Counted from the first letter of the stretch, positions 1-13,106 are shown. The stretch: DNA of 64,000 nucleotides from Allantophomopsis cytisporea (GCA_024752435.1 CP103029.1:2046001-2110000), one strand, 5' to 3'. Numbers and translations: made by a program. Notes: a model not told the origin generated them from the letters alone.

Positions 1-577
1 TGGATCTGGTTTTAGTCAATACGGAACAAATTGTATAGTGTGAAATATGTATCTTCTTACCCTTGTCGAAATTGGCTGGAGACAGAACACCCGACATGGG
101 ATGGTTTTTGCCCATCTGTTGCAGGACTTGAATAAAAAAGCGAATCTGAACCTGTGTAGTCTGTTGCAAAAGTGCATACAGAGCTGCAGTTCTCTCGGCC
201 TCACTGAGTACTCGAAACCATTGCTCAATAGCGCTGAGCTCATCTTTGAAATCTTGATCCAGAGTCGCAGCAGCCATCTCCTCCAGTGTAGTCTCGTACT
301 GATCGATATCGGCGATCCATTGTTGAGCTATTTTATCTGAGGCGTCGTTGTCCGCACTGCCCTGACCCTGAGACTGTTGCGAACCATAGAAATCCGAGGA
401 CGGGCGTATACGACTCGAAGATGGTGAAGAAGCAAAGGCAGCCATATCAGCAGAGGCTCGTAAGTGATGACCAGATCCGATCGTTCTTGAGGATGGAGGG
501 CGAAGAGAGGAAGCACTGCTGCCCTCTGGCGTGCTGTTCCTATTACCGATAATCTGGCTGGCGGACATGTTGAGCAT
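1..577 (-). CDS. vts1: RNA-binding protein Vts1, 5' part (partial)
   Basis: This is the N-terminal part of the Smaug-type post-transcriptional regulator Vts1, which binds hairpins in mRNAs and recruits decay factors. The start is taken at the first ATG (577), with a second in-frame ATG three codons on. After a Ser-rich leader comes the very conserved fungal block DELSAIEQWFRVLSEAERTA, followed by LYALLQQTTQVQIRFFIQVL and SPANFDK. The first exon ends at base 61 with donor GTAAGA, and the intron runs off the window. The SAM RNA-binding domain lies outside. Family recognition is from the conserved N-terminal block and is confident; the exact start codon is less sure. Confidence 0.88.
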   Translation of the reverse strand, partial: MLNMSASQIIGNRNSTPEGSSASSLRPPSSRTIGSGHHLRASADMAAFASSPSSSRIRPSSDFYGSQQSQGQGSADNDASDKIAQQWIADIDQYETTLEEMAAATLDQDFKDELSAIEQWFRVLSEAERTAALYALLQQTTQVQIRFFIQVLQQMGKNHPMSGVLSPANFDKGKKIHISHYTICSVLTKTRS

Positions 578-2845
578 TTTGTGGAGTGGGGGAAAGGATC
601 TGGGCTTTCCTCTTTCTCCTATGTGTCTCTCACTCAGCTCACTCAGATGACAGGCACGGGTAGGTGAGTGGATGAGGAGTTTTGGACGGGTGATGAAGGT
701 GGTAGAGGTGGATGTGGAGTTGCGGTTCGTGCGTGCGTGCCTTGTGCCTTGTGCCTTGTGCGACGCGATTGCAGCAAGTGGGAAGAGAGAGCCGTGGACA
801 GGGACGATCGGGGCCGAACACGAATGTGAACCGAATCACTTTTGTTCCGCTGAAAGAACAGGCGATCAATGCGCTTTCGTCACTATCGATTGATTCTTTT
901 GTTTCTGCTCTGCCTCTGTGTGGGGCGTAGAGTATAAGTGCAAGCTGGAGCAGTGATTTTGTCGGTGCAGAAGGACTCTCGACGGGGAGGGAGCAAGAGA
1001 GCAAGCAGCAAAGACAACGAGACGACAGGGAACAGGGGATAAGGTGTACCAAATCGTGGGTGTACAGGGTAGCTTGTATATCTCACACACGACGGAAGTG
1101 AGTGACTGAGTGCAAATCCAAGCCGGGCAGAGTCAAACACCAGAAGAGGAAGAGGTTTCGACTGGAGATGGGGTGGTGGAGTATGTTTGTACTTCTTGGT
1201 GGCACTTTGGTGAAGGAGAGTCGAATTTGGCCTGACAATACGGAAGGATACTTTTTGTTTCTCTTGACTGGTGCTCAGCCCGTTCACGCTTCATTCTTTC
1301 TTGCAGATATGAAACGTCTTAAGAGCACCTCTCTGAACCAAGTGTCAATGCACACGGACTTAACCTTACCATCACAGCCTCGCCAATGTGCTCACTACAA
1401 TAGGTAAGGTGATAATGCCTTTCTACCCTTTCTACCCAAGATCAAGTCAAGCCGAAAGAGGAGAATGGGAGGTGACTGTGCACTAAAACACTTAAAACAG
1501 AAAAAACAGGGTCCATTCTTAAAAATACGAGCTGAACACAAAAATGTATTTTATTCATCAAAGAGTGCACAGGAACACGGCATCATAAACACATTCACTC
1601 GGATCAGGTGTTGATACTTTCAGTCTCTCGATCGGCTCATCACTTACGTGTTTCGTCAGCTTTGATCGCCAACTTTGACTCGCTTTGTGGATTGGCTATG
1701 AATAACTACAATAACTACGAGTGTCGAGAACATCATGTATTGGCAATGCAAGAAATCATGCGGTTGGATAATCCATACTTGTGCTCCCACAACATCTGAC
1801 TCAGTTATACTTCCGTTGGGTCTGCTCGTGCTGCTTAGCCGCCGCCCGAGATCAAGTCTGACGAATAAGAGTAAAGTCGCAAGGCATGGTTTCTAGTACT
1901 TTAACAGTGAACTTAAGACTTTTCGAAGTGGTTTGAAGTACTACGAGAACTGCTCGCACTGAAACCATAGAAGACAGAACGTCGGTTATGATTGAACTTG
2001 TCATTGCACCCAGTCACGCAGGCAAGGATTGCCAAAAGTAATGAGGTTAGAAGATAATATTGATTGTTCATATTGCTACTACTCTTGACGCTCATAATGC
2101 TTGGGTTGACTAAACTCGCTGTGGCAGTACATATCAAGACATTCTTGCAGCAACCCAAAGAGGCTGCTACCAACCTATTTCAAGATGGGAGTGAATATCA
2201 AGTACTCTCAAGGAATTAATCGAGTTAATGAATTCTGGAGACGAGTAACGCGCAAATCCATTCCAAGGGACAGTGGGAAGTAGATGCAAAGGGTAACTAC
2301 AATCCTCTCCAACATCCAAGTTGTTTCCAAAGAGCATACGCAATCATGAGGATCTTCCAAGATAAAATTGGAAGGCAACTCTCACATATGAATACCCAAA
2401 GCGGAAACATACTGAAATCAAACAGAAAAAGAAGTATGACCCAATCTTCATGCACCCCAGCCTCATAGAGCAAAGAGAAAAGGTGTTTGGTAATGAGAGG
2501 GTCTGGTATTCGATCTTGGCACGAAGAATAATCCTTCAACAGATGAGCATGGGAAGAGCTCTAATGCTGTACACACTAATGCCTTTGTTTTGGTTCCAAT
2601 GGAGCATCTCACGTTCGTCATTTGACTCTCTCGTTCACTCACTCACTCACTCTTTCGTAGGACTCGAATCTTCATGTCACATAAGATATCCGCAAATCTC
2701 GTCGCAAATGTTCGCACAGAAGGGGTCGAGATTTGTTTGTGGCACAGGGCCAAAGTTTCGAATAGCTCAAGTTGACTTCGTAACCATCACCACTTCGCCC
2801 AGTTCGCCATTGCCAGAATCCCTATGAAACCATGATCGAGCAAAT
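578..2845. other. Intergenic region upstream of vts1
   Basis: This stretch of about 2.3 kb contains no convincing gene. The part next to vts1 (about 580-1290) is rich in CT/GA tracts and probably holds its promoter and a long 5' leader. Open frames here are short, overlap on both strands and show no conserved motif. Bases 1400-2845 also look non-coding; the last part should include the 3' end of the L29 transcript. Confidence 0.6.
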
Positions 2846-3263
2846 TTACTCCTTCTTGGCGGCGTCCTTAGCCTCCTTCTGCAATAATCGTCAGTTCCAG
2901 TCGTATAATCGAAGGGCTTTGCTACGCACCAATGCCTTCATAGTACCGTGAAGAGCATGTCTGTGGTTTCTTCTGAACTTTGGGTCGGTACCCTTGAGGG
3001 ATGGGTATCTCATGGTCTTTGGCTTCTTGATACTACACGTCGCCTTGAATTAGCTATCATTCCAGCACAAGATCGTTTCGTTATCGAGGATTTTCGAGTT
3101 GTATATCGCATTCGCAAACGTAGGTGTATGGGATGAGGGAATCGTACCCGTTACGGTGAGCCTTCTTAGACTGGTTGTGCTGGGACGAGTTCTTGGATTC
3201 TAAAAAAGACAGAGGTCAGCATCTTCAGGGCATTCCGGTTGTATGGGTGTACATACTCGCCAT
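2846..3263 (-). CDS. rpl29: 60S ribosomal protein L29
   Basis: This encodes a 64-aa basic protein of the large ribosomal subunit. It is in four exons: 3257-3263, 3148-3199, 2930-3032 and 2846-2878, all with GT..AG introns; together they give exactly 65 codons including stop. Diagnostic segments are the N-terminal SKNSSQHNQSKKAHRNG and central PKTMRYPSLKGTDPKFRRN, both hallmark eL29 sequences. The first exon is only seven bases (ATG GCG A), so gene finders easily miss this gene. Splitting a small ribosomal protein gene into several exons is usual in filamentous fungi. Function is certain from homology. Confidence 0.95.
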
Positions 3264-3803
3264 TTTGTCGGATGTTCAGTCGATGAAGTCGGTATCAATC
3301 GTTCGTCGTGGAATATCGAGATGCAGAAAGAGCATCAATGTGTGGGCACGCTAGACTCGCTTAGTTCTGTAGGGCCTCGATTTTTGCGGACGCATCACGT
3401 GAAGGTAACATCATTTTCCGAGAAGCACCACTAGATTGATGACAAGAGACATTAATATCCTAACAAGATGAATAAGAACATTTTATTTGATCTCAAGAAT
3501 TAGGCTTGGCTGCTACTCGATATCATGGCTTATTTTTTTGTCGTAACTCTAAGATAATGGACGAACTCTCAAATTTGGACCATGTAACTGCGAATAAATA
3601 CAATCGTAAATGAAAATACTTCTAATATTGCACCACAAGATTCCTTGTTAATTCGCTTTGCAAAATAATCCTACAGTTATAAATCTTCAGATATAAACTA
3701 ATAACTACACATAAATCTAACAACAAGCTGAGGTCGTATAGCTGAATGCCGTTCTGAATAGGAAATCCGAGCCAAATATTTACAATTGACAAATTACAAG
3801 CTT
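3264..3803. other. Intergenic region between rpl29 and the PMP47-type carrier gene
   Basis: These 540 bases lie upstream of rpl29 and downstream of the carrier gene. They should contain the ribosomal protein promoter near 3264-3450 and the carrier 3' UTR. From about 3460 the sequence is AT-rich. No gene is visible. Confidence 0.5.
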
Positions 3804-5042
3804 TTACTTTGTTACCAGAGGCAAGGCCTGTTTTGCTCCAGCGGCTGCTATGTCTGCGACCTTCTGTAATTGCTTAGCCCTGACCGTTCGGAGATAGCGG
3901 AACAGTGCAATAAAAAGAAGTTCCATTCTGTGGGAGTTGTCAGTTTTTAGTCTTTTTCTTGGGAAAGTGTTAATTCTTACCGCTCCTTGGTCATCATAAG
4001 GAGACCCTGAACAATCAAACCCTTGGTGATTTGAGGCATGATACCCTTGAACAGTCCTAGCAAGCCCTCGTTCTTGACAATAAATTCCATGACTTCAATA
4101 AAACTCTTAAATGGCTTGCCCTCTCGAGACGGTGGGGGTTTTGACTGAAGTCCAACCTTAGCCACAATTAACGGCTGAGTTACAATCGTAGCCAAGGACT
4201 TTGACATGGCTCCAAGAACTTGTATTTATTAGTTAAGATTCTTATAATTGGATTGGGGTACATACGAAAAGCTTCCCATGGTTTCAGATTTGCTTTTCCG
4301 GGGAAAATGCCATCCTTGAGTCTTTGATAGGCACCATAGGTGATGGCAGGATTGACCACTAAGACCAAGCTCGCCTTCAAACCTCTCCAGAGTCCGGTCC
4401 ATCCGTCCTCACTGTTGATAACATCCTTACCAGTCTCGATCATGCCCTTCTTCTCCCCCTTTCCCTGCGTTTGTTGTCTTGTTGTCACCACTGCCACTGG
4501 AATAGTGAAAGCCTGGGCTACTGCACCAGCAACTGCACCCAATGAAAGTTCGATGATGGTCCCTGGTGGCTTCGGCGTCTTTTGTGACGAGAGATACAGC
4601 GTCCGTACTACTGAATACCAATAGAAATAGGCAAAATTTGTAGAAGCTACACCCAAAAGTGCTCCATGGATTCCAGCATAGAGTCCCTCAATACCTTCCG
4701 CATCCACAATCTTCGTGATGGCATCCCATGTTGAATCGTAGTGAACAGCGTCGACTCCAGTCGGGACAGAATCAGTGGGTTTGCGCTTTACTTGCACTTG
4801 TAGACGTGTCTTAACACTATCAACACAAGACCAGTCAGTACACTTTAGACAAATTATGATCACAGAAGAGCTCAAGTAGAACCTATGCTCTGCTGGTACA
4901 ATAGGAGACGGCGCATACGCTCCAAACGTCTCACTCACATATCCAGAGGGTAAACAATAGCATTTGCAAGAACAGCGCCTGTTGCACCAGCGACAGCAAG
5001 TCCCCAGGGAGGAATTGGAGCTTCCTTCGACTGCCCGGCCAT
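3804..5042 (-). CDS. Peroxisomal membrane carrier of the PMP47/SLC25A17 type
   Basis: This is a 338-aa mitochondrial-carrier-family protein of the PMP47/Ant1 subgroup, which moves adenine nucleotides across the peroxisomal membrane for fatty-acid activation. Exons are 4939-5042, 4266-4816, 3981-4218 and 3804-3927, and the frame closes exactly. The three carrier repeats show the signatures YPLDIVKTRLQ (split by intron 1), a central repeat degenerate at IPVAVVTTRQQ, and TQPLIVAKVGLQ in the third; the degenerate later repeats are typical of this subgroup. The C-terminus ends in a Lys/Ala-rich tail. The start ATG at 5042 gives MAGQSKEAPIPPWGLAVAGA, which begins directly at helix 1. The peroxisomal assignment rests on overall resemblance and is fairly sure. 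Confidence 0.86.
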
Positions 5043-5591
5043 AATGAGTGCTCTCGCGACGCTGAATCTTTGTCACGGAGCCTATTTTTCAAAGTTGAGA
5101 CGCTTTTGTAGATTGTCGGTAGCCGAGGTTAAAGATAAAGCATGGGATACGAAAACGAAGACTATCAAGTAAATAATGTCTCGGACTTCTGCCAAGATCA
5201 AAGAATCAAGCTTGGCGTGGGCAAAGGACGTTATTTTAGGGAAACAAGAACAACAACAAATTCTTCTCCTATTTGAAATTTATGATGAACGTGGGAGGCT
5301 TCAAGGTTTATGATATGGCGCAAACAGGATACGTGAAAAGTGCCATATGACGCCTGTGCTGGAGGATGAACCGAGGTCACCAGCCAATATCCGGGGCACT
5401 GGACCGACTGTTGATAGGCGGAGTACGGCCTTATCGCTAGCGGATGTAGCGAAAGAGTTGAACGGTGAAAGAGTCCAATCCCTCCGTGCAAGGCTCTGTA
5501 TTGTACGCAAGGCTGTGTTCTGCTTGAGCTGAGTTACCTCCTCCGAGAATGATCACCATTACTAGTTCACTGTATTGTCATATTCTCTATC
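5043..5591. promoter_or_regulatory. Divergent promoter between the peroxisomal carrier and palB
   Basis: These 549 bases separate the start codons of two divergently transcribed genes and must carry both promoters. No specific operator can be named by eye. Short open frames in it have no recognisable product. Confidence 0.5.
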
Positions 5592-8368
5592 ATGACCGAA
5601 ACAATGGAAGCGAAGGCTCAGGTAATAGATACTGCTATTTCTCTGTTCAAATCTCTAGATCACTAATGCTTTACTCTTAGGATCTGGAAAGTCGAATCGT
5701 TCGATCCTCAACGAAAGATGAAGCATTGCAGAATGCTATTGCTGCCGTTGAAGCATACATGAAAGCTATAAAGCTAGCATCAAACGAGTCAGAGAGAGCT
5801 CGACTGAAGCGGCAATGTGGGAGACTGCTCGCCAAAGCTGAAGAAATCAAACAACAAACCTCGTGGACGACAGCCCCAGAAGCACCTCGAACACCATCAG
5901 CGAAGACATTGAAGGTGCCTAAATCAGAAAGAAAACTTACAACACGGGAGGAGGTCATTCTACTCGAAGGTTCGAAGCTTCACGGCTTTATTTTCCCTCC
6001 GTGGTCTACAGATCCTGCTCCAGATGTATTCTGTAGTGGTGAAAACGAACTATTTGTGTATGTAGCCAATCAATTAATCATATCATTTGTTGGACACCCG
6101 GTCTGATTTGCACAGTGACAAACCAACCATGAAGTTATCAGCTGCCCAGATGGAGATATTTGCGGGTTGGAAGAGACCCAGTGAGATATTTGTTTCAAAG
6201 CAGGGAGACACAGATGGACCAATCATGGCCACAAATGCTGTAATGGATCTAGTTCAGGATTTGACAACAGATTGCTCCGTGGTTGCAAGCCTTTGTGCAG
6301 GCACTTCTAGAGCTGAGAAAGGACATGCGAAGGTAAGCATAGACCAAGGTGTGAGAAGGAAGAGGGGCCATTGCTAACTGATGCCAGATACTATCCTCGA
6401 TAATCTTTCCATATAATCGAGAATTTCTCACACCACAAATTTCAGAAAATGGCAAATACATATTCCGATTCCATTTCAATGGCTGTTATCGTAAAGTCAT
6501 AGTCGACGATCTTTTACCTGCTTCGAAGTCAACACGTACCTTGCATGTTACTGATCGAAACAACCCCAATGTCTTATGGCCTGCTTTAATGGAGAAAGCA
6601 TATCTCAAAGTTCGTGGCGGCTATGACTTTCCAGGAAGTAATTCTGGTACTGACCTTTGGGTCTTGTCGGGCTGGATTCCGGAACAGATCTTCTTGCAGA
6701 GGTAGGCTATTCTCAAACGACCTTGACGGTTTGCTGATGGAGTGTAGTGACGAGATAATCCCCCATCAATTGTGGACACGGATTTTTAAATCTTATACTT
6801 TTGGAGATGTCATGATAACGGTAGGTACTGGCCGATTGTCCACCCGGGAAGAAAAGGTATTGGGACTGGCTGGAGAGCATGATTACGCTGTGCTAGACAT
6901 GAAAGAGGTGGGCGATAAAAAGATGTTGTTGGTAAAGAATCCCTGGTGTGATGGGATTGTTTGGAAGGGCGACACTTGGCGAAGTTTGACAGACCCAGAA
7001 CCCCTATCTATGGACAGACTGCGCGAATCGCTTCCAGAATCAGAGAAGCTACCCCTTGGTACATTTTGGATCAATTTCGATAGCATTATCCAGAACTTCG
7101 AGTCACTCTACCTGAACTGGAATCCAGGTCTCTTTCGATACAGACAAGACCATCATTTCTCGTGGAAACTCCCACCATATGCGATTCCGGGTTCATTTGC
7201 CCAAAGTCCACAATACTCAGTAACCTCCACATCAGGTGGTCCTGTCTGGATTTTACTTTCTAGACATTTCAGTACAGCAGAGCATGACATATTGGTCGGA
7301 AGCAGTGGAGCACCCACAAAATCGGTGCTTGGGTTCATAAGTCTTTACGTGTTTGACAATGAGGGGTATAGAGTCTTCTTGAGCGAAGATGTTTTGCAAA
7401 GAGGGGTCTATGTGGACTCTCCACAAACATTGATGCGGGTGGACATGCCACCTTCAACAACTTACACCATTGTTGCTGCCCAGCAGGATCTACCTCTTCC
7501 GAAGTATTCATTTACACTGTCCGCATTTTCTACTGAGCCTTTGTCTATCCTCAAGGCCGTTGATCGCCATCCATTCTCTACTATCCATCAAGGCGCATGG
7601 ACATACAGAACGGCTGGCGGAAATGCTAACGCATCATCCTACCCTATAAACCCACAATATAGCCTGACTATACCCTCGGCGTCAGATGTTACGCTCTTCT
7701 TGGAAGCCGATCAGGCCGAGCTCGCAGTTCATGTCAAACTTGTCTGGGCAGGCGGGAAGCGAGTGACAGTGGTGACAGCCCGAGATCTCCTTGGTAGTTC
7801 AGGCGACTATCGAAGAGGATGTACATTTGCAGAAATCAAGAACGTGTCGGCAGGCTCTTATACGATTGTTTGTTCAACATTCGAGCCAGGCCAGATGGGG
7901 AACTTCTCCTTGCGAGTCGCAGCAATGTGCAAGTGTGAAGTACAACCAATCCCTTCCGAGACTGCAGGACGACTCAGCATGCGACTTGCACCTGCGAGAT
8001 TTCAAGATAACAACAGAGTCCTGGCCCCATTGAGGTGTGCTCGCCTCACTAGGATCCTTGCCATTGTCACGCATCCAGCTTCTGAAAATGAACGTGGGAG
8101 AACAAAACCTGCTCTGAGAGTTTCGATCGAGAGGGGACAGGGCCCTGAAAAGGATGTGCTTGCTACTTCTTGTGGTGGGGAGTTCAGCGATGCTCTAATG
8201 GGTGTCAGGAGTGGTGATGTAGACATCTCCCCCAATATGGGCATGAGAGGTGGCCTTTGGTTAGTGGTGGAGAGGGCTGAAGGGAGAGTAGTTGAGGATC
8301 TAGCTGATGTGGAGATCTTGAGTGATGGTGCTGTGAATGTTGATGTGTGGGGCCTAGGGGATGGATGA
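5592..8368 (+). CDS. palB: Calpain-like cysteine protease PalB/Rim13
   Basis: This is the 852-aa protease of the ambient-pH signalling pathway, which cleaves the PacC/Rim101 transcription factor at ESCRT-associated complexes. Exons are 5592-5621, 5681-6057, 6116-6332, 6388-6701 and 6748-8368; every junction is GT..AG and the frame closes. An N-terminal MIT-like helical region (about residues 10-75) precedes the catalytic core. The triad is visible: Cys in TTDCSVVASLCAG (about residue 189), His in AGEHDYAVLDM (about 357) and Asn in VKNPWCDG (about 377). Two C-terminal beta-rich calpain-D-like repeats follow. Length and order match fungal PalB. A longer open frame starting at 6614 crosses intron 4 and is not the true frame. 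Confidence 0.93.
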
Positions 8369-8651
8369 ATTCAGCTATTTGTATATCAATCATGCTCAGA
8401 TATTGTGTGTTTTGACAATCGTCCGTTACGAAATTTTTGAGATCACAATTATTAGAGCATTTTCAAAATTTATCAGTCAAATCACTCGATTGCGCAGTTC
8501 AGTTTCAAGAAAAAAAGTAGTTTCGTAGCAAATCATCAAAGCCCCTATCATTTACAACGAATGTCCACCGCAAATAGCAACACCATAAACAAAAATCCAA
8601 TGCCAAATAGAAATCTACCTCAACCGACAAAATCTACCAGAGGACAATAGT

Positions 8652-10519
8652 CTACCAAGAGAAGGCCTCCTCGATAAAATCAATATTGCCAGCATGTTGA
8701 CGTTCCCTACATGCGAGTCTGACATCATCGGACAAAGCACCAGCTCCACAAACAGTGACTCCCATTGTGCCGATCTGATTCTCCATCTCCAAGTCCATAA
8801 GGGTACCGATATTCGGACGACCAGGGAACATCTGCACGGTGGCAGAGGGGCTGTGGATCTCCTTGGTAGAACGTGGGCGGGACACGAAGAGCATGATGCG
8901 AAGGACATCACGGCGTTTGTCCATGGCGAGAATGGAAGTCATCCATGGACGGATCCACTCCAGGTGCTCAGGCGACTGAATGATCCACACCAAGACGACC
9001 TTGCGTGCTGCGACAGTACCATTGGCGAAACCGGCCACGAGATCGCGGACGTGTGGAACCTGGTGAGTGATTCCAACTCCACCCGCGAACAGCATGCAGG
9101 TTCCATAGGAGTGCATCGAGTGAAGTCCACCGTAAGGACCCTCGGCGAAGCATCGGGTGTACATGCGACCCTCTGGGGCAGCGGCGGCAGTCTTGTGAAG
9201 CTTGGCAGTGAATCCAGTACGAGCTCGGACGATGAAGGAGATTGAGGTCTTCTTCATGGCAAGGATATCTTGACGGTTCATGGCGAGCTTTTCCTCGTTC
9301 AAATCATCGGTTTCTTCAGACCACGCGACACTGAACGGATGAGAAGTAGTGAGACCGATGGATGGCATGTACAGGTAGGCATGTTGGCCTGGCTTGAAGT
9401 GCCATGGTCGTGCAAGGTTGACTGTAACGCGGGTCGCATTTCCTGGAAGAGCTTCGAGAAGAGTGCGGGAACCACCGTTACCAACGTTGCGGTAGACAAC
9501 AATGGCAACACGGGTCGCTCGCTCCAAGGCCCAGATGGTGATCACGCCAATCATAATTGGAAGCTGGGGAAGACCGACGAGAGCGAGATGGTACCAGACA
9601 CCAACAACGGCGAGGATGGCGAGAGAGATGTGGATAATCTTAAAGGTTTCGTAGAAAGCATGACGAGGAACTGAGGATGCTTGAATAGCGATAGCAAAGA
9701 AGGCGCAGGTTGCAACCAAACCCCACATTACCATGGTACCCGGAATAGAAAGAGTCTTTCCTAGAGCCGCCCAGCCATTTGGCTGAACCTCTTGAGCGAA
9801 GAAAGCTCCAGTGTGAGCAAGAGCCTCGAGAACCACGATACGTCCAAACCATCTATGGAGAAGATTGAAGGTGTCGAAAGACATGTTGCACCAAGCAATG
9901 AGAGGGTTGTTTCTGGACGCCATAACGAAGAGAGGCACCTATCATTGTCAATATCACATCACTTCAAGACGCACACGTGACCTACCATGTTGACCACAGC
10001 CAAGATACCTGTGCGGTTTCTGAGCTCCTTAGCAACAGCAACGAAGCTGGCGTTATGCCAGTGAATACTGACAACACAGAAAGCAATGTTGGTTCCGAAG
10101 TAGAGAATGAGGAAGATAAACTGCAATCGCGTAGGAAGGGTTCCAATATTGACGGCCGCTGACAGTTGGATTTCCTTATTGTGCCTCTTGCCTCCGATGG
10201 GTGCATACCAGACGTTCTTCTTGAAAGTCGCCCAGTGTCGGGAAGGAATAGCGAAGAATCTTTGGGTGTCGTTGTTGAGGCAGGTCAATGTTCGAACATA
10301 TTTGGAGGATTCAGTAGTAATTCTCCAGATGGCCATAGCAGCGATCAACGCTGCGCAAATGAAGTAAATGTAATGGAAGAATGCCGTATTGTTGGACGCC
10401 GCCTCGACCTGAAGAAGCTCTGCTGCTTTGGCAGCGGCTCCGGTGGCTGCTGGTGTCGACTGGGCGTTCACGATGGAAGCCATGGCCATGGTGGCCAGAA
10501 TTTGTATGAATGAGTGCAT
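8652..10519 (-). CDS. Ferric reductase-like transmembrane flavocytochrome (FRE family)
   Basis: This 606-aa membrane oxidoreductase transfers electrons from cytosolic NADPH through FAD and two hemes to ferric or cupric ions at the plasma membrane. Exons are 9986-10519 and 8652-9938. A signal peptide (MHSFIQILATMAMASIVNAQ) precedes several membrane helices. Heme-ligand His candidates occur in LLHRWFGR, EALAHTG, IIHISLA and WYHLAL. The FAD site is HPFSVAWSEE, a variant of HPF(T/S), and the NADPH-binding part includes LFAGGVGIT; the C-terminus ends in EEAFSW, as in fungal FREs. An in-frame TTG at 10552 is not a start; ATG at 10519 fits the signal peptide. Whether it is a metalloreductase or an NADPH oxidase relative cannot be settled here. 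Confidence 0.88.
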
Positions 10520-11752
10520 GTTTGTTGGGTCGTAAGGTATCGTGATATCCAAGGGATCGAGGATTGCAAGTAGACTAAAAAGACGTCGAAGAGAAGAGTA
10601 TGAATCACCAGGACTGTGTTAGTAGGAGTTGACTCGAAATAATGCTTTCGAGCGGTCCTGTTATGGAATGAGTCGTGATATCTTGTTTGACCGGCAACCT
10701 AAGATATGTGAAAGAATGAAATCGACGTGACACGATGTTTGCTCTAGGTATACTTTGGAAGGATACGAAGAGTTCACAAGGCGAAATGTGAAAGAAGTGG
10801 ATTGAGGAGGAAGAGGAAGGACGAAAGAAGGACGAGGGCTGTTGAAGTTGATATTCTCCGTTCGTGTTCCTGCGAGCGGGTGCGATGTGGGCGGGTCCTG
10901 GGGAAATAAGTTTGACGAGGATCAAGGGAGGGTAAACGAAGGCCAGCCACGAAAACACCAGAAAGATAGTGCGATCAACCCAGTTTGGCAGAGAACACAA
11001 GCACAGCAGCTATATCAAGACTTGATGGAAGTTATATTGCACGGGAGCATGGAAGCGAAAGGTTTGTGCGGAATATATGAAGAGATAGACAATAGGTGAG
11101 AGAGTGTGGTTAGGGATGTGAGGCACAATACTAGGGCAGATGGGGCAGATGGCAAGAGGACCTTTTCCAGGGTCTCTGAGCACAGATCAAGGATACGACG
11201 AGGACTGCTGATTTGGTAGCTGGATTCATTTGATCTCCCGGTCGGGGGATGTCAGAGTACATGACTTTCTACTTCATAAAGTGTTTTTGCTGTGTATGAG
11301 TGTGTGCAGTTCTGCGGGATCCCTACGGACTCGAGCCCTGAGTCAAGTTGGATGATAAGGGTTAAGTTGACAGGAAAGGTTTCGTGGCATGGACGTGACA
11401 AAAACCAATAACGAGGATGGTAAGCATAGTCCGCAGTCCGATTCCAAAAGAATCGAATAGATTGAGTGGTTTTGAGTGGCTGATGAGAGAAGAGTTCCTT
11501 GATGACGCCGTTTCTCTCGCCCCTGTCCTCCTGAATCCCATTTCAAACATTGAGCGCCGGAGTATGGAGAAGATGGTTGGATCATCCATCTTGTACCTGA
11601 ACAATCTAGCAGGAACCCTGGCACCGCCTAGATCTTTTGCCTTGCCTTCGCCTTGCCTTACTGGCCAACGCACCCACTACCGCCGCAGTTTGTCGTGGAT
11701 TACGAGTTGCCTGTCACAGCAGCTACGCATGTCATGGCAATAGCTGGGATGG

Positions 11753-11823
11753 TGGTATGTATGTATGTATTATGTATGTGTGGGTGAGTGGATGGATAAT
11801 GGATGGAGGGATGGATGGATGGC
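11753..11823. repeat. TATG/GGAT-rich simple repeat
   Basis: ATGT/TATG units run into GGAT/GGATG units, forming an imperfect tetranucleotide microsatellite. Confidence 0.8.
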
Positions 11824-12690
11824 TGCCATGTATTGCACAATCGGCGCATACTTCGTAACAACGTAAATGCTCATCTTCAGAAGTCTCCGGAAGTCTTTGA
11901 TTATTCAATCAGAAAATTCATCTATCAAGAACTGCCAAGCCAGTTGCATGCCGTCTGTTTTGTCTTACTTGAAAACTTCTTCGCTTTGGTCATCTCATGA
12001 TTATCGTCCTCTCATTCTTTTTTGTTTGCATATTTGCATGTTTGCCCGCTGCCAGGTCACTCTCGGGCTGAACTCGAGGTCTGAGCCCAAATTACGCAGT
12101 GCTGTCAAGGGAATATCCACAATCATCGCCCGCGAATCTGCGGGTGTGTCTTGTTACATCCATAGAGAGTGCATGGGGGCAGGGACTCTGCCATGGTCCG
12201 GGCTGATAAAGTGCCATATTATGTATTGTCGCATCTTATGTATGTGCACATGTATTGCATACGCCTAATGCACATTTCAGAAAGCAACGATCAAGGACGA
12301 GTAAGGCACGGGGTTGCGTATATAATCAAAGCGAGCAACGATGAAAGAGGACGAGACGGCGAATTATACAATTTGGTGATGGAGTATTAGTGCCGACGTA
12401 ACGGCATGATGATATTTGGATACTCTACTGTATGCACTTGGGATATACATCGGTACAACTTGAAGGAGCATGAGAAAACAAGACAGATAGATCCTGAATG
12501 GCATGGGAAGGCAAGTATTCACGAGAATTATGAAGATGATGCGAGGATGATACACAGAATCATGCTCGATAAGCAGCATAAATATCTCGAGGCGAGGAGA
12601 ACCGAGATGCCATAGTTAAGATACATGAAATGAGGACCATCTCTTGAAGAGAAGAAGAATCGAAGGTCTGGCTTGTAGATACACAGTATT

Positions 12691-12727
12691 AAACACACAC
12701 ACTGACACACACAGAGAGAGAGAGAGA
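12691..12727. repeat. Compound (CA)n-(GA)n microsatellite
   Basis: An AC-repeat tract interrupted by CTG passes directly into a GA-repeat tract. Confidence 0.85.
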
Positions 12728-13077
12728 CGGATACACAGTTACAGCAAAGTTGAGTGAGCCAGGGGGTTGAAGGGAGGGGGGAATAGATAATAAATAAATG
12801 GAGCATCTCCATACTACTACTGGTCGTAGCACACCTTACATGAAACAACTAACGATGTAGCCCTGCGCCGACTGCAAGGTGAGAAGCGGCACAACCCCCA
12901 TAGAGTGCCTGCACAGTACTACTATTTGCGGCAGGGCTAGACATAGTCAGATACAGCACAGCGCCAAGGTGCATAAGCAGTGCAAGATGCGGTAGTACGA
13001 AATCGATGACATTGATGGTGATGGCGACGGCGACGGCGACGACGTTGGAGACATAAGTTTGAAGACATGACGTTGCT

Positions 13078-13106
13078 GCATATGTATGTATGTATGTATG
13101 TATGTA
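13078..13106. repeat. (TATG)n microsatellite
   Basis: About seven tandem ATGT/TATG tetranucleotides. Confidence 0.85.

Noticed and set aside
639..1407. Several overlapping open frames upstream of vts1
   Set aside because: They overlap on both strands, lie in CT/GA-rich leader-like sequence and show no conserved motif.
6614..6747. 5' extension of the last palB open frame
   Set aside because: It is in a different frame from exon 4 and crosses intron 4; the spliced model keeps the catalytic domain continuous.
8694..9245. 183-codon open frame antisense to the ferric reductase gene
   Set aside because: It mirrors a strongly conserved coding frame on the other strand and has no features of its own.
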